DNA of 64,000 nt from Lachnospiraceae bacterium (lineage in GTDB: Bacteria > Bacillota > Clostridia > Lachnospirales > Lachnospiraceae), in contig JAILAN010000027.1 of assembly GCA_024681595.1 (NCBI GenBank), positions 1 to 64,000 of the forward strand. The letters run 5' to 3'. Made by a program: the position numbers and the translations under genes. The notes under the pieces are model-generated. The model did not search any database, was not told the DNA's origin, and saw nothing but the letters and a program-made list of their open reading frames with translations. Of this stretch, positions 26,502 through 36,759 are shown one piece after another. The first letter of the stretch is position 1. Each line of letters begins with the position of its first letter.

Positions 26502-27325
26502 AGGAAGTTGGATTCACCTCCTTTGTCAAATATATTGGTTATGATGATACTTATGATGATAAAGATCATCAGGACTATGGACAGTCCGGATCCCAGGTTC
26601 CAGTTGCTGGCCTGTGTAAACTCTTCTTCGATGATATTTCCGATGAGCAGGATCTTGGATCCGCCCAGTAATTTGGATATCACGAATGTTGTCAGTGCCG
26701 GAATAAAAACCATGGTTATACCGCTGATTATGCCCGGTACAGACAACGGAAGGATTATCCTGGTAAATACTTTAATTGAATTGGCACCCAGGTCTCTTGC
26801 CGCATTTATGACATTTTCATCAATCTTTGAGATACAGTTATATAAAGGAAGTACCATAAACGGCAGAAAATTATATACCATACCAAGCACTATGGCTGAC
26901 GGAGTGTTTATTATCTTAAGTACCGGAAGGTTTAAAAATGTAAGAACCGAGTTGATAACGCCCGTCTTTTCAAGAAGGGTCTGCCAGGCCATGGTGCGTA
27001 AGAGAAAGTTCATCCACATGGGAAGAATAAATATAAATACCACGAAGCTTTTTGTTGATACCTTCATGGCACTTAATATCATAGCCAGAGGATACGACAG
27101 CAGGATACATATTATAGTTGATAAAAAAGAAAGCCCCAGCGCGAGAAAAAGTCCTTTGATATGCTCAGGCTGAGTTATTGCGGCGATATTTTCAAATGTT
27201 AATGAACCGTTTCTGTCAGTCAGCCCATAGTAAAAGACCATGCCCAACGGTATGATGATAAAAAATGCGCACCATATAAAATATGGAGTTCCGAGGAGTT
27301 TTTTGTTGCGCTGTAAACTATTCAT
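26498..27325 (-). CDS. potB: Spermidine/putrescine ABC transporter permease
   Basis: About 275 aa with six predicted helices. The EAA loop reads [45 protein letters not shown] is characteristic of PotB. The track start lies deeper inside potA. I prefer the ATG at 27325 ([12 protein letters not shown]), with GAGGAGG upstream and an 8-bp overlap with the end of potA. Confidence 0.92.
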   Translation of the reverse strand: MNSLQRNKKLLGTPYFIWCAFFIIIPLGMVFYYGLTDRNGSLTFENIAAITQPEHIKGLFLALGLSFLSTIICILLSYPLAMILSAMKVSTKSFVVFIFILPMWMNFLLRTMAWQTLLEKTGVINSVLTFLNLPVLKIINTPSAIVLGMVYNFLPFMVLPLYNCISKIDENVINAARDLGANSIKVFTRIILPLSVPGIISGITMVFIPALTTFVISKLLGGSKILLIGNIIEEEFTQASNWNLGSGLSIVLMIFIIISIIITNIFDKGGESNFL

Positions 27326-28403
27326 CGATCTTAAGCGCCTCCTCGTCTTCAAATTCGGGTTTGTTCATGATCTGTATGTTGAAGGGATCAACATCGATAG
27401 AAACCAGTGTTCCTACAGGGAAAAAGCTTGTGGAATGTACAAGCCATTCAAATCCGTTAGCCTGGACTTCCATCTCGTAGTGAACACCTTTGAAAATCAG
27501 ATGGGAAACGACACCCTGGATCCTGCCTTGCATATTGTCAGTGTTGCATTCTGTAAGTATTACATCCTCAGGTCTTATGACTACATCAACCGGTTTATTG
27601 TTTCCAAATCCGGTATCAACGCACTCAAAATCAACCCCGAGTATATTTACAAGCTTATCCCGGACCATCGTGGAACGGATAATATTACTGTCCCCGATAA
27701 AATCGGCAACAAAAGCATTCTCCGGTTCATTGTATATCTTTTCGGGTGAACCGATCTGCTGAATATAACCCTGATTCATGACTACTATGGTATCTGACAT
27801 GGTCAGTGCCTCTTCCTGATCATGCGTAACATAAATAAATGTAATACCAAGCTCATTCTTCAGTCTGATGAGTTCGTACTGCATGTCCTGTCTCAATTTA
27901 AGGTCAAGCGCTCCTAGCGGTTCATCAAGCAGCAGAACTTTGGGTTCATTTACGATGGCTCTGGCTATAGCGATACGCTGCTGCTGACCTCCTGACAGAG
28001 AATCGGGCATTCTGTTCTCATATCCGTCCAGATTGACCAGTTTGAGCGCATATTTGATCTTATCACTGATATAGCTTTGTGTCTTTCCTTTGATCTTAAG
28101 ACCGAAAGCTATATTTTCTTTGATATTCATATGAGGAAAAAGAGCATATTTCTGAAATACGGTATTTAGCTGTCTCTTGTATGGAGGCAGATGTGTAATA
28201 TCCTCTCCGTCAAAAATGACCGAACCCTTTTCAGGAGTTTCAAATCCTCCGATAATGCGCAAAGTAGTCGTCTTGCCACATCCCGAAGGACCCAGTAAGG
28301 TTATAAATTCATTTTCTTTTATATACAGATTAAGATCATCCAAAACCAGCTGGCCATCGTATGATTTACTTATATTTTGCAGATCGATCAGTTTTTTTGA
28401 CAT
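27318..28403 (-). CDS. potA: Spermidine/putrescine ABC transporter ATP-binding protein
   Basis: About 361 aa. The ABC domain has Walker [14 protein letters not shown], the Q-loop, signature [14 protein letters not shown], Walker [13 protein letters not shown] and the switch histidine in [10 protein letters not shown]. The C-terminal 120 residues are a TOBE-like regulatory domain, as in PotA and MalK. It powers polyamine import through PotBC. The ATG at 28403 ([10 protein letters not shown]) has GGAGG six bases upstream, better than the track start. It is first of potABCD and 29 bp after an esterase gene. Confidence 0.94.
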   Translation of the reverse strand: MSKKLIDLQNISKSYDGQLVLDDLNLYIKENEFITLLGPSGCGKTTTLRIIGGFETPEKGSVIFDGEDITHLPPYKRQLNTVFQKYALFPHMNIKENIAFGLKIKGKTQSYISDKIKYALKLVNLDGYENRMPDSLSGGQQQRIAIARAIVNEPKVLLLDEPLGALDLKLRQDMQYELIRLKNELGITFIYVTHDQEEALTMSDTIVVMNQGYIQQIGSPEKIYNEPENAFVADFIGDSNIIRSTMVRDKLVNILGVDFECVDTGFGNNKPVDVVIRPEDVILTECNTDNMQGRIQGVVSHLIFKGVHYEMEVQANGFEWLVHSTSFFPVGTLVSIDVDPFNIQIMNKPEFEDEEALKIDE

Positions 28404-28432
28404 TAAAACCTCCAAAGATGAGCAAGCATTAT

Positions 28433-29449
28433 TTATCCAATACTTTCAATCCAGTCATAAGCAAGTCCCGGCCATGTGGAAATCGAACTTATCAGTCTTT
28501 GTATATAGGGGTCATCGGTTTTATCCGACAACTTGCTTTCAAGTATTTCTTTTTCGTATGTTTCTTCTTCGTATTTGAACTGAGCCAGTAGTTCATTGAT
28601 GCGCTCTTTTGAGACAGAAACAGTATTTCCGTTTCTGACCGCATCCACAACACGATGATACTGGTCCATAACATATTCTCCTGTTCCTGCATGATTAAAA
28701 TAATCGCTGTTGCATAGACCTAAACCGTGCCAGCCTTCAGGATAAACATAATGCGCAAACGGAATATTGTGTTTTTTAAGAGCCATAGCCATCAGATAAC
28801 TGTTTTCAACAGGAACAGCATCATCCGTTGCTGTCTGCCATAAAAAGCATGGCGGAGTATCATTCACTACGTTTTTCTCTATGGAAAAATATTGAAGCTC
28901 CTCTACGGACGGATGAAAGCCACATAAGGAATAAACAGAATAAATATGTGTATATTCGCCTGTTGTGATGACCGGGTAGGAAAGGATCACTCCATCCGGC
29001 CTGTTTGAGTTCTCATTATATGAAATGTCAGGATCAGATATATCCATATAGTGTACCGCCAGACTTCCACAAAGATGAGCGCCGGCGGAAAACCCGCACA
29101 GTATCAGTTTCTTATTACTGATATGAAGTTCAGAAGAATTCTTCCTTAAATAACGGACAGCCCTGGATATATCATTAAGCGGCTGTTTATGCAAAGGTAC
29201 TGACATAGTCTGGTCAGTTGTATATGTCAGTACAAATGTATTCATTCCCATATCAAAAAAGGCTCTGGCAACCGGTTCGCCTTCATGGGGCGCACACATG
29301 CAGTAACCGCCTCCCGGCACGACCAGCATACAATCTCTGTCTGATGTATCTTCATCATGAATATATGCATGGATATCGGGTCTGAATCCATAAGCGGCTT
29401 TGTAATCGTATTCATCTTCTTTCCATATCTTATGTTCAAAACATCTCAT
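28433..29449 (-). CDS. Alpha/beta-hydrolase, acetyl-esterase/lipase type
   Basis: A 338-aa cytosolic protein. The oxyanion region [17 protein letters not shown] and nucleophile elbow [14 protein letters not shown] (Ser near residue 125) are typical of the esterase/lipase family that includes acetyl-xylan-type esterases. The Asp and His of the triad are likely in [12 protein letters not shown] and [12 protein letters not shown]-terminal extension of about 80 residues ([20 protein letters not shown] region) is outside the hydrolase core. No signal peptide is visible, so an internal acetylated-sugar or ester substrate is more likely than extracellular polymer (inference). It follows proA by 48 bp. 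Confidence 0.82.
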   Translation of the reverse strand: MRCFEHKIWKEDEYDYKAAYGFRPDIHAYIHDEDTSDRDCMLVVPGGGYCMCAPHEGEPVARAFFDMGMNTFVLTYTTDQTMSVPLHKQPLNDISRAVRYLRKNSSELHISNKKLILCGFSAGAHLCGSLAVHYMDISDPDISYNENSNRPDGVILSYPVITTGEYTHIYSVYSLCGFHPSVEELQYFSIEKNVVNDTPPCFLWQTATDDAVPVENSYLMAMALKKHNIPFAHYVYPEGWHGLGLCNSDYFNHAGTGEYVMDQYHRVVDAVRNGNTVSVSKERINELLAQFKYEEETYEKEILESKLSDKTDDPYIQRLISSISTWPGLAYDWIESIG

Positions 29450-29497
29450 TTGATCATATCCTCAAACAATAGTAATAAAAGTCAAATAAAGAAACAG

Positions 29498-30745
29498 TCA
29501 TGATCTGACATCATAATTTCCATCAATAAGGTATTTATAGGATGTTATCTCCTTAAGTCCCATCGGTCCTCTGGCATGAAGCTTTTGTGTGCTTATCCCG
29601 ATCTCGGCTCCAAGTCCGAATTCAAATCCGTCAGTAAACCTCGTAGAACAATTAACATACACGCAGGCAGCATCTACTTCATTCTGGAACCTTACGGCAT
29701 TATCCTTATCGGATGTCAGAATCGATTCTGAATGATGCGTGGTATACCTGTTAACATGTTCGATAGCCTCATCGATATTATCAACTGTTTTAGCCGAAAG
29801 AATAAGATCAAGGTATTCTGTTGCATAATCTTCTTCTGTAGCCTTTTTACAGTCGATAATATTACAAATTTTTTGATCTGCTCTTATCTCTACGTTCTTG
29901 GTTCTTAATGCTTTGGCAAGTAATGGCATAAACTCATCAACGATTCCGCTGTGCACGATAAGAGATTCCATCGCGTTGCAGACTCCGATCCTCTGGGTTT
30001 TGGCATTAAGTATGACTTCAACAGCTTTATTAAGATCCGCGCTCTTATCGACAAATATATGACAGTTACCGGTTCCGGTTTCAATAACAGGAATAAGGCT
30101 GTTTTCCACAACAGATCTGATAAGGCCTGCGCCTCCCCTCGGGATAAGCAGATCAACATATTCTTTCATTGTCATGAATTGTCTTGTCACTTCCCTGTCT
30201 GTTGACTCAATGAGAAGAATGGCATCCTCCGGGATGTTCAGATCTTTGAGTGCATCCTTTATGATACTCGTTATCATTCTGTTTGAGTTGAGCGCGTCGG
30301 AACCACCCTTTAATATCACTGCGCTTCCGGCTTTGAAACAAAGTGAAAAAGCGTCGGCGGTCACATTCGGTCTTGATTCATATATGATACCGATAACACC
30401 CATCGGAACTGAAACTTTTCTAAGATGAAGTCCATTATTAAGATCTCTTTTTTCAAGAGTTTTTCCTACAGGATCATCCAAAGCGGCAACCTGCTTCAAT
30501 CCTTCGGCGATCCCCGTTATTCTCTTTTCATCTAATCTCAGGCGGTCCAACAGTCCTTCATTCATGCCTTTTTGTGTACCGGCAACAATATCTTCGTGAT
30601 TGGCACTTATTATCTCATCACTTCTTTCGATAAGCCTCCGGGCAGCATGGATCAATGCTTCATTTTTTCTGTCGGATGTAAGCTTTTGTATATCATATTT
30701 TACTTTTTGAGCTCTTTTGCAAAGATCGAGAAGTTTTTCATCCAT
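29498..30745 (-). CDS. proA: Glutamate-5-semialdehyde dehydrogenase (gamma-glutamyl phosphate reductase)
   Basis: A 415-aa NADPH enzyme making glutamate semialdehyde in proline synthesis. Visible are VPMGVIGIIYESRPNVT near residue 110, LIPRGGAGLIR, the catalytic cysteine in QRIGVCNAMESL (about 250) and the C-terminal FEFGLGAEIGISTQKLHARGP. The usual partner proB is not adjacent. It overlaps the cyclo-ligase gene by 8 bp. Confidence 0.96.
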   Translation of the reverse strand: MDEKLLDLCKRAQKVKYDIQKLTSDRKNEALIHAARRLIERSDEIISANHEDIVAGTQKGMNEGLLDRLRLDEKRITGIAEGLKQVAALDDPVGKTLEKRDLNNGLHLRKVSVPMGVIGIIYESRPNVTADAFSLCFKAGSAVILKGGSDALNSNRMITSIIKDALKDLNIPEDAILLIESTDREVTRQFMTMKEYVDLLIPRGGAGLIRSVVENSLIPVIETGTGNCHIFVDKSADLNKAVEVILNAKTQRIGVCNAMESLIVHSGIVDEFMPLLAKALRTKNVEIRADQKICNIIDCKKATEEDYATEYLDLILSAKTVDNIDEAIEHVNRYTTHHSESILTSDKDNAVRFQNEVDAACVYVNCSTRFTDGFEFGLGAEIGISTQKLHARGPMGLKEITSYKYLIDGNYDVRS

Positions 30746-31325
30746 TGATTCTTAAAACCTGCCTTTCGGAAACAATAAGGTCCATTTTTACATCGTTATG
30801 ATCATGTGGTATTTCTTCGTCCATTATCTGCATATCATAGCTGACTGCAGTCTTAATGAGTTTATCATATCTTTTCAAAAAACGATCATAAAATCCTTTA
30901 CCATATCCCATCCTGTTTCCCGACCGATCAAATACTGACCCGGGAACTATGACCATAGTCGTATTATTCTGCATGTTTGCAGTATAACGTCTCAGTGCAT
31001 CCGGTGCAGGTTCCAAAATCCCCTGATATCCGGGTTTAAGATCCGTCATATCATCAATCCTGAAAAAAGAGATATCAAGCCCTTCAACTCTTGGACAATA
31101 TACCTTTTTACCTTCGGACAAAGCCTTTTTAATATAAGGTCTGGTCATGACTTCGCTTCTGTAATCAACATAAAAAAGCAGGGTATCTGCTTCTATATAT
31201 TCATTAAGCTCCGATAAAGACGCAAAAATCTCACAGCTTAAAGATTCTCTGAGGGAAAGCTGCATCCGATCTCTTTTATCAAGAGTTTTAAGTCTCATTT
31301 GATTCTTCAGACTGATATCACTCAC
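30738..31325 (-). CDS. 5-formyltetrahydrofolate cyclo-ligase
   Basis: A 195-aa enzyme converting 5-formyl-THF to 5,10-methenyl-THF with ATP, clearing an inhibitory folate. VYCPRVEG near residue 85, VPGSVFDRSGNRMGYGKGFY near 135 and the following DRFL form the family signature. The start is GTG with AGGTG upstream. It sits 4 bp after the FAD-protein gene and overlaps proA, so it is part of a tightly packed run. Confidence 0.93.
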   Translation of the reverse strand: MSDISLKNQMRLKTLDKRDRMQLSLRESLSCEIFASLSELNEYIEADTLLFYVDYRSEVMTRPYIKKALSEGKKVYCPRVEGLDISFFRIDDMTDLKPGYQGILEPAPDALRRYTANMQNNTTMVIVPGSVFDRSGNRMGYGKGFYDRFLKRYDKLIKTAVSYDMQIMDEEIPHDHNDVKMDLIVSERQVLRING

Positions 31326-31329
31326 TTTA

Positions 31330-32937
31330 TCACCTGTTGATATGATTATTTGAAACGATCGATCCTGCTACATATTCTGCTGTCCTGATTCCGTCTGTAG
31401 CTGCACTCATAATGCCACCTGCGTATCCTGCTCCTTCACCGCAGACATAGAGCTTGTTTATGCTTGACTGTCCGTCATGTCCCCTTAGCATTCTGATGGG
31501 CGAGGATGTTCTGCTTTCAACCGCATATAATGTAGCGTCATCTGAAGCAAAACCGGGAATTATGCTGTCGAAATGATCAATTCCCTCGATTATGTCTTTC
31601 CTGATATGATCGGGCAGAATATCTCTTATATCGGCATGCTTTACACAGCCTTTCACACAGTCAAAATCTGATTCTTCAGTTTGACTGATTTTATCGAATG
31701 TTCCGTCATTTTTGTATTCAGAATAGTATTGAGCCGGTATGCATCCATGACCCGCATAGTATGCTTTTTTTTCGATATCCTGCTGAAAGTACATTCCGTT
31801 TAAGACATCATCATCTCTCATGTAATCTCCAGGCTCGACAGTAACAACTATAGCACTGTTCGATCTAAATGAATTTCTCCCCGAATAACTCATGCCGTTA
31901 ACAGCAAGCATTCCATCAGACGAAGATGCATTTACAACATATCCTCCCGGACACATGCAGAAAGAATATACTCCTCTTCCATCTTGACATATGTATGTAA
32001 GCTTATAGGATTCATTTTTCAGTTTATCATCATAATCAGATCCGTAAACATAACGGTTTATCACAGAGCATTTGTGTGATATCCGAAGCCCGACTGCAAA
32101 GCCCTTGGGTTCAAGCTTCATGCCATACTCTTTGAGTTTGATAAACGTATCTCTGGCGCTGTGTCCGACGGACAGGACAACCGAATCACTATCTATCATG
32201 TTTCCGTTTATACTGATCGCATTTACGGTGTTATCGGAAATGTACAATCCATCAAGAAGTGAGCGAAAATGAACCTCTCCTCCGAGAGAGATTATCTCAT
32301 TCCTGATACCCTTAACTATCCTGACAAGAACATCGGTTCCGACATGAGGGTGGAAATCCGTCAAAATATCTTTGTCTGCACCGTGTGTGACAAGATCATT
32401 CAAAACAGCTCTCATCATTCCATTCCTGTCTTTGACCTGAGTATTTAATTTACCGTCGGAAAAAGTACCGGCTCCGCCCTCACCGAACTGAACGTTGGAT
32501 ACAGGATCGAGCTTGCCTTCATTCCAGAATTGATTTACTGCCTTTATCCTGTTATCCGCATCATAACCTCTTTCATAAACGACAGGTCTTAATCCGGCTC
32601 TTGCAAGATACAGAGCACAGAACATTCCCGCAGGGCCAAAGCCTATGATGATAGGTCTTTTATCATCACTGACAGATATATCACAAAATGGGAAAACATA
32701 TTTTTTAATATCAGTTTTAATAATCCCGGGATTACGTTTTAAGATCAGATCTTCCCTGTCGGAAAAAATATCAATCGTATAGCAGTAGAAAATATCAGGT
32801 TTCTTTCTGGCGTCGAGCGATCTTTTATGGATGTTGTATTCATATGAGATTCCACGTCCGATAATCTTTGATATCTTATTGCTAAGATCTTCAGATGTAT
32901 GATTGACGGGAAGACGAAGTTCATTGATCCTAAGCAT
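31330..32937 (-). CDS. FAD-dependent oxidoreductase of the COG2509 type
   Basis: A 535-aa protein. A short N-terminal domain (1-85) precedes the FAD-binding motif PIIIGFGPAGMFCALYLARA and YERG. GGAGTFSDGKLNTQVKDR and CGEGAGYAGGIMSAATDG near the C-terminus are typical of this widely conserved but functionally uncharacterised family. It is cytosolic. The substrate is unknown; calling it a specific dehydrogenase would be speculation. It is separated from the flippase-like gene by a single base. Confidence 0.85.
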   Translation of the reverse strand: MLRINELRLPVNHTSEDLSNKISKIIGRGISYEYNIHKRSLDARKKPDIFYCYTIDIFSDREDLILKRNPGIIKTDIKKYVFPFCDISVSDDKRPIIIGFGPAGMFCALYLARAGLRPVVYERGYDADNRIKAVNQFWNEGKLDPVSNVQFGEGGAGTFSDGKLNTQVKDRNGMMRAVLNDLVTHGADKDILTDFHPHVGTDVLVRIVKGIRNEIISLGGEVHFRSLLDGLYISDNTVNAISINGNMIDSDSVVLSVGHSARDTFIKLKEYGMKLEPKGFAVGLRISHKCSVINRYVYGSDYDDKLKNESYKLTYICQDGRGVYSFCMCPGGYVVNASSSDGMLAVNGMSYSGRNSFRSNSAIVVTVEPGDYMRDDDVLNGMYFQQDIEKKAYYAGHGCIPAQYYSEYKNDGTFDKISQTEESDFDCVKGCVKHADIRDILPDHIRKDIIEGIDHFDSIIPGFASDDATLYAVESRTSSPIRMLRGHDGQSSINKLYVCGEGAGYAGGIMSAATDGIRTAEYVAGSIVSNNHINR

Positions 32938-32938
32938 A

Positions 32939-34552
32939 TCAAATCAGATTAAAAGTTCTACCGATAACCAAAATGAAACGTCCAAGCGGACTGACCTCGA
33001 GTTCTTCTTCCTGATATCCTTTAAGCGCCAGCAATATAACAACATAAAGAAGACTGCAGAGTGCAAATACTATTACAAACGATATACTCTTGCCCACAAG
33101 AGGACTGATAACTTTATTAAGGAGCATTCCGATAAGTGCGCTTACCAGTGCTCCTATCATCGACACAACAAATGTCCTGAACCACTCCTGTGTATACTGG
33201 AAAGTTCTTGAAATAAAGACAAAACTGACAAAAGCGATTATCGCATAGAATATAAGGTCCGCTATTATCAATCCTATAACAGACAGATTAAACGTGCAGA
33301 TCATCAAAAAAGCCAGAATGATATGTACAACAAAAGCCAAAGCTGAAATCCCCAGGGAAAAAGCGTAATTCTGCATGCTGATCATCATTTCAGTGAATAT
33401 TACCGTATAAATGGCAAATATTATACATAATGACTGAAGCTGTAGATACAATGCTGTCTGTTCTCCGCTCGAAACATATAACGTATCAAGAATATTATCT
33501 GCCAGAACAGCCACCATGGCCGAAACGAAAAAAGCAAGCGCGGAGCATCTGTGTATCATGAATTTGAGTTTCTCACGGGCATTTCTGTACTCTTCTTTTT
33601 TTATCGCTCCAATAGCTTTGCGAATATAGGGATACGCAAAAACGCAGATAGTAAAAACGATGATCCCTGTTATTGAATAAGCTTTTCCGTAATATTCTCC
33701 AAAAGCAAAATCCAATGAAGTATCTTCAGATCCGTTCTTGAAAATAAGCGCTATATTAAGCACCTGCACCAGAACAAATATCAGAAAGAGGGCAAAAGGA
33801 AGAAGTGCCGTGGCAGCAAGATTTATGACCAGTTGTAAAGGCGAATCAACAACCTTGGAGTAATCCCTGGAATTGCCAAGAGATGACCTGTGCTTAAAAA
33901 GGTACTGCATGACCAGAACATGTATAAGGCAGACAAAACTGGCACATAAAATGCCGGCTGATGCACCCATTGCTCCGTACGAATATGCAAACTCTTCATT
34001 TCTTAAAAGTTCTGATACTCTCTGCCCGTAAACAGAACATACATAGCCTATTAAAGAACCTGATATCGCATATGTTATGACAAACAGTATCAGAGAAAAT
34101 GACAGAACAGAAGTCTGATTCATACCTTTAAAATATCCCTTTACCGCGCCTGAAAAAACATACATGGGGATAGCCGGCAAAATAAGATAATATGACATAT
34201 AAGACAGGTGCAGGTGAAAAAATCTGTTTACAAGAACATTCATTAAAAGCAGAAGTATCAGACTCATAATGATGCCGACCGCAAATGAATATACCATAGC
34301 ATACCTCGATACATTACGGGCGTTAGTATATTGCTGCCTCATCATCCTGTTTTCGACCATTGAAGCGCATGCCTCCTCTATAGCAAATGATGAAGCGCCT
34401 GCAAGTAGAAAAAACAGTTCATTGGCAAGTGAAAAATAGCATACTCCTTTAGAGCCTATGATCCGCACCAATACCAGTCTGAATATCAGTACAAAAACAA
34501 AGGCTAAGAGGAGCAATATGAAGCTTGAACTCTTTCTTTTAGTTTTTGCCAT
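32939..34552 (-). CDS. Polysaccharide/lipid flippase-like membrane protein (MOP superfamily, SpoVB-like)
   Basis: A 537-aa protein with about 14 hydrophobic segments, consistent with the MATE/MurJ/SpoVB superfamily: a basic start (MAKTKRKSS), GAVKGYFKGMNQTSV in the N-half and IRKAIGAIKKEEYRNAREKL in the central cytosolic loop. Relatives flip lipid-linked wall or exopolysaccharide precursors. Whether it acts on lipid II, polysaccharide or something else cannot be told from sequence. No Shine-Dalgarno site precedes it and it begins 6 bp after the PgpH-like gene, so coupling is likely. Confidence 0.75.
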   Translation of the reverse strand: MAKTKRKSSSFILLLLAFVFVLIFRLVLVRIIGSKGVCYFSLANELFFLLAGASSFAIEEACASMVENRMMRQQYTNARNVSRYAMVYSFAVGIIMSLILLLLMNVLVNRFFHLHLSYMSYYLILPAIPMYVFSGAVKGYFKGMNQTSVLSFSLILFVITYAISGSLIGYVCSVYGQRVSELLRNEEFAYSYGAMGASAGILCASFVCLIHVLVMQYLFKHRSSLGNSRDYSKVVDSPLQLVINLAATALLPFALFLIFVLVQVLNIALIFKNGSEDTSLDFAFGEYYGKAYSITGIIVFTICVFAYPYIRKAIGAIKKEEYRNAREKLKFMIHRCSALAFFVSAMVAVLADNILDTLYVSSGEQTALYLQLQSLCIIFAIYTVIFTEMMISMQNYAFSLGISALAFVVHIILAFLMICTFNLSVIGLIIADLIFYAIIAFVSFVFISRTFQYTQEWFRTFVVSMIGALVSALIGMLLNKVISPLVGKSISFVIVFALCSLLYVVILLALKGYQEEELEVSPLGRFILVIGRTFNLI

Positions 34553-34558
34553 ATTGAT

Positions 34559-35761
34559 TTATCTTAAAAAATCATAAAACAGTTTTTCTTCTCCAAGAGT
34601 CTTACGTATGATGTTAATATCCTCAAATGTAAGCTTGGAATTTGAAAAGATCCCGCTTTCGATCTTTTTGTCGATTATAGTATCGATCAATTTATCATAG
34701 TTGATCCTGGCATCTTTATCTTTGGAAAAAAGGTAGCTGATAGATGAAATAACGGTTTCAGCTATAACCAGAACAGCTGTATTTCTGGAAAAGACTCCTT
34801 CATCTTTGGAACTGTAATATTCTCTCATCAGATCTATGACCTCTTCGGGGAGCATATGTTCCTGCATCAATCCATAAGTGTTTTCCCAATTGTTTTCCCC
34901 CCTTAATGAACCTATCCTGTGATAAAAGCCCAAAGCTTTGGTGAGTTTTTCATCGAGTCCCAGCTTAATTGCAAGTTTGGAACACAATACAGCCGTATAG
35001 ATTGAATGATCATAATCCTCTTTCGAGTAATTCTTAAGATCAGACAGCAATTCAAATTCCGGATCCAGGATATCCATATATCGATCATCCTTTTTAAATA
35101 CAAAAGTAAAACTGATGACTTTAAGAAAGATCAGGATCAAAATCACGCATATCAGGACGTTGACAAACGGAATAAAAAACAGATCAAAACCAAAAGTCCT
35201 GTTTGAAAAAAGGATACTGGTCATACAAAGGCATACAAACTGTGAAAAAACCGACACAGCCATAGGGATCAGTATCCTGAAATCTTCATTTACAGTCGAG
35301 AACATCATCACGCAGATGATAGCCGGAACCAGAAAGGCAATCAAAAAGCCAAAAGATGGCTCTTTTGAAAGCAACTCACAGACTACAAGTAACGTAGTAC
35401 CGGCACTGAGCGATGATATCTCATCGGAAACCATGGTAAGAGCAACAAACAGGACCAGATATGGTCTCCCATATTCCGATATCAAAGGAAATACTGCACA
35501 AATCAAAACTCCGGCAGTATAAACCGCGTAAAAACGCCAGGGATGCTTCTCATTATCAAAAAGCAGTCTTTTACTGATCCTCTGTCTTTCATATGCAAAA
35601 ACAATGCCGGTCAGCATCACTGTGAATGCAATGGTATTGCCGGCTATCCTGTCAGTTGTAAATCCGTATAATATTGAAGAGACGACCACTATTATCGGAC
35701 ATAATACGACCGTCAACCATGTATATAATGTACTAGCTTTGCTTTTTTCTGTTTCTTCCAT
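34559..35761 (-). CDS. Short PgpH-like membrane protein with degenerate HD domain
   Basis: A 400-aa protein in the place normally held by pgpH/yqfF, directly after phoH. Full PgpH (about 700 aa) has an extracellular domain, seven helices and a cytosolic HD phosphodiesterase for c-di-AMP. Here only about seven helices (residues 12-230) and an HD-like tail remain. The tail keeps the scaffold (DHSIYTAVLCSKLAIKLGL, YHRIGSLRGENN, NTAVLVIAETVISS, LIDTIIDKKIESGIF), but the metal-binding HD reads HR and the later HV and HHG motifs are absent. It is therefore unlikely to hydrolyse c-di-AMP; binding or a structural role is inference. It overlaps phoH by 29 bp. Confidence 0.72.
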   Translation of the reverse strand: MEETEKSKASTLYTWLTVVLCPIIVVVSSILYGFTTDRIAGNTIAFTVMLTGIVFAYERQRISKRLLFDNEKHPWRFYAVYTAGVLICAVFPLISEYGRPYLVLFVALTMVSDEISSLSAGTTLLVVCELLSKEPSFGFLIAFLVPAIICVMMFSTVNEDFRILIPMAVSVFSQFVCLCMTSILFSNRTFGFDLFFIPFVNVLICVILILIFLKVISFTFVFKKDDRYMDILDPEFELLSDLKNYSKEDYDHSIYTAVLCSKLAIKLGLDEKLTKALGFYHRIGSLRGENNWENTYGLMQEHMLPEEVIDLMREYYSSKDEGVFSRNTAVLVIAETVISSISYLFSKDKDARINYDKLIDTIIDKKIESGIFSNSKLTFEDINIIRKTLGEEKLFYDFLR

Positions 35762-36749
35762 TTACGGAATTATCCTTGTTTTTCTTTTTTGTCAGTTTCA
35801 GTTCATAATCCTCGTATGCTTTTACGATCTTCTGAACCAGCGGATGTCTGACAACGTCCTTTGAAGTGAGATTAATAAATGAGATACCCTCAACGCGATT
35901 TAATACCCTCTGAGCGATATCCAAACCGGATACAACGTCACGGGGAAGATCCTTCTGGGTATCATCACCGGTGACGACAACTTTGGATCCAAAACCGATC
36001 CTTGTCAGGAACATTTTCATCTGTGCCTGAGTAGTATTCTGGGCTTCATCCAGAATAATGTATGCATTATCAAGGGTTCGTCCTCTCATGTAGGCCAATG
36101 GTGCGACCTCTATGAGTCCTTTTTCCATATTTCTGAGGAACGATTCCGCTCCCATTATCTGATACAGAGCGTCATATAAAGGGCGAAGGTAGGGATCGAC
36201 CTTTGACTGAAGATCGCCCGGCAAAAAACCAAGCTTCTCACCTGCTTCTATTGCGGGACGTGTTAGTATTATCCTTTCAACTTCACCTGCTTTGAATGCC
36301 GTAATCGCCATTGCCATTGCAAGATAGGTCTTGCCTGTTCCTGCAGGACCGATGCCAAATACGATCATGTTTTTTTTGATGGCCTCTACGTACTTCATCT
36401 GTCCTAATGTCTTGGGCTTTACAGGTCTTCCGGATACGGTATGGCAGATTATCTCTTCACCGATATCAAGGATAGAGCCGGAACTGTCTTCTTCTTTTAA
36501 TGAAATTGCATAATCTATCTTTTGCTCGTCTATTGTATTACCTCTTTCAGACAATTTGATAAGGTCATCTATCATTTTGCATGCATCCCGGACACTGTTC
36601 TCGTCCCCGTTGATCTTAAGGCTTCCGTTTCGGTCAACGATATCTACATTAAGTTCTTTTTCAATCTTTTTAATATGACAGTCGAACTGCCCGAAGACAT
36701 TTTTCAGGTCTTCGCTGTTCAACTCCGATAAAGAATACACTGTTTCCAT
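35733..36749 (-). CDS. phoH: PhoH-like NTPase
   Basis: A 338-aa cytosolic protein. An N-terminal region of about 100 residues with a KH-like feel precedes the ATPase domain: IGPAGTGKTYLAMAMAI (Walker A), LTRPAIEAGEKLGFLPGD, AYIILDEAQNTTQAQMKMFL (Walker B) and VVVTGDDTQKDLP. The family is linked to RNA metabolism and ribosome quality, with the exact substrate unsettled. It normally precedes pgpH and ybeY; ybeY is missing here. The C-terminus is basic (LTKKKNKDN). No ribosome site is seen, but it begins 10 bp after the zinc-ribbon gene. Confidence 0.93.
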   Translation of the reverse strand: METVYSLSELNSEDLKNVFGQFDCHIKKIEKELNVDIVDRNGSLKINGDENSVRDACKMIDDLIKLSERGNTIDEQKIDYAISLKEEDSSGSILDIGEEIICHTVSGRPVKPKTLGQMKYVEAIKKNMIVFGIGPAGTGKTYLAMAMAITAFKAGEVERIILTRPAIEAGEKLGFLPGDLQSKVDPYLRPLYDALYQIMGAESFLRNMEKGLIEVAPLAYMRGRTLDNAYIILDEAQNTTQAQMKMFLTRIGFGSKVVVTGDDTQKDLPRDVVSGLDIAQRVLNRVEGISFINLTSKDVVRHPLVQKIVKAYEDYELKLTKKKNKDNSVNGRNRKKQS

Positions 36750-36759
36750 CTGTCAGTAT

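Noticed and set aside
26508-27173. Long plus-strand ORF (221 aa) opposite potB
   Set aside because: It is antisense to a clear permease; length is explained by the codon bias of the real gene.
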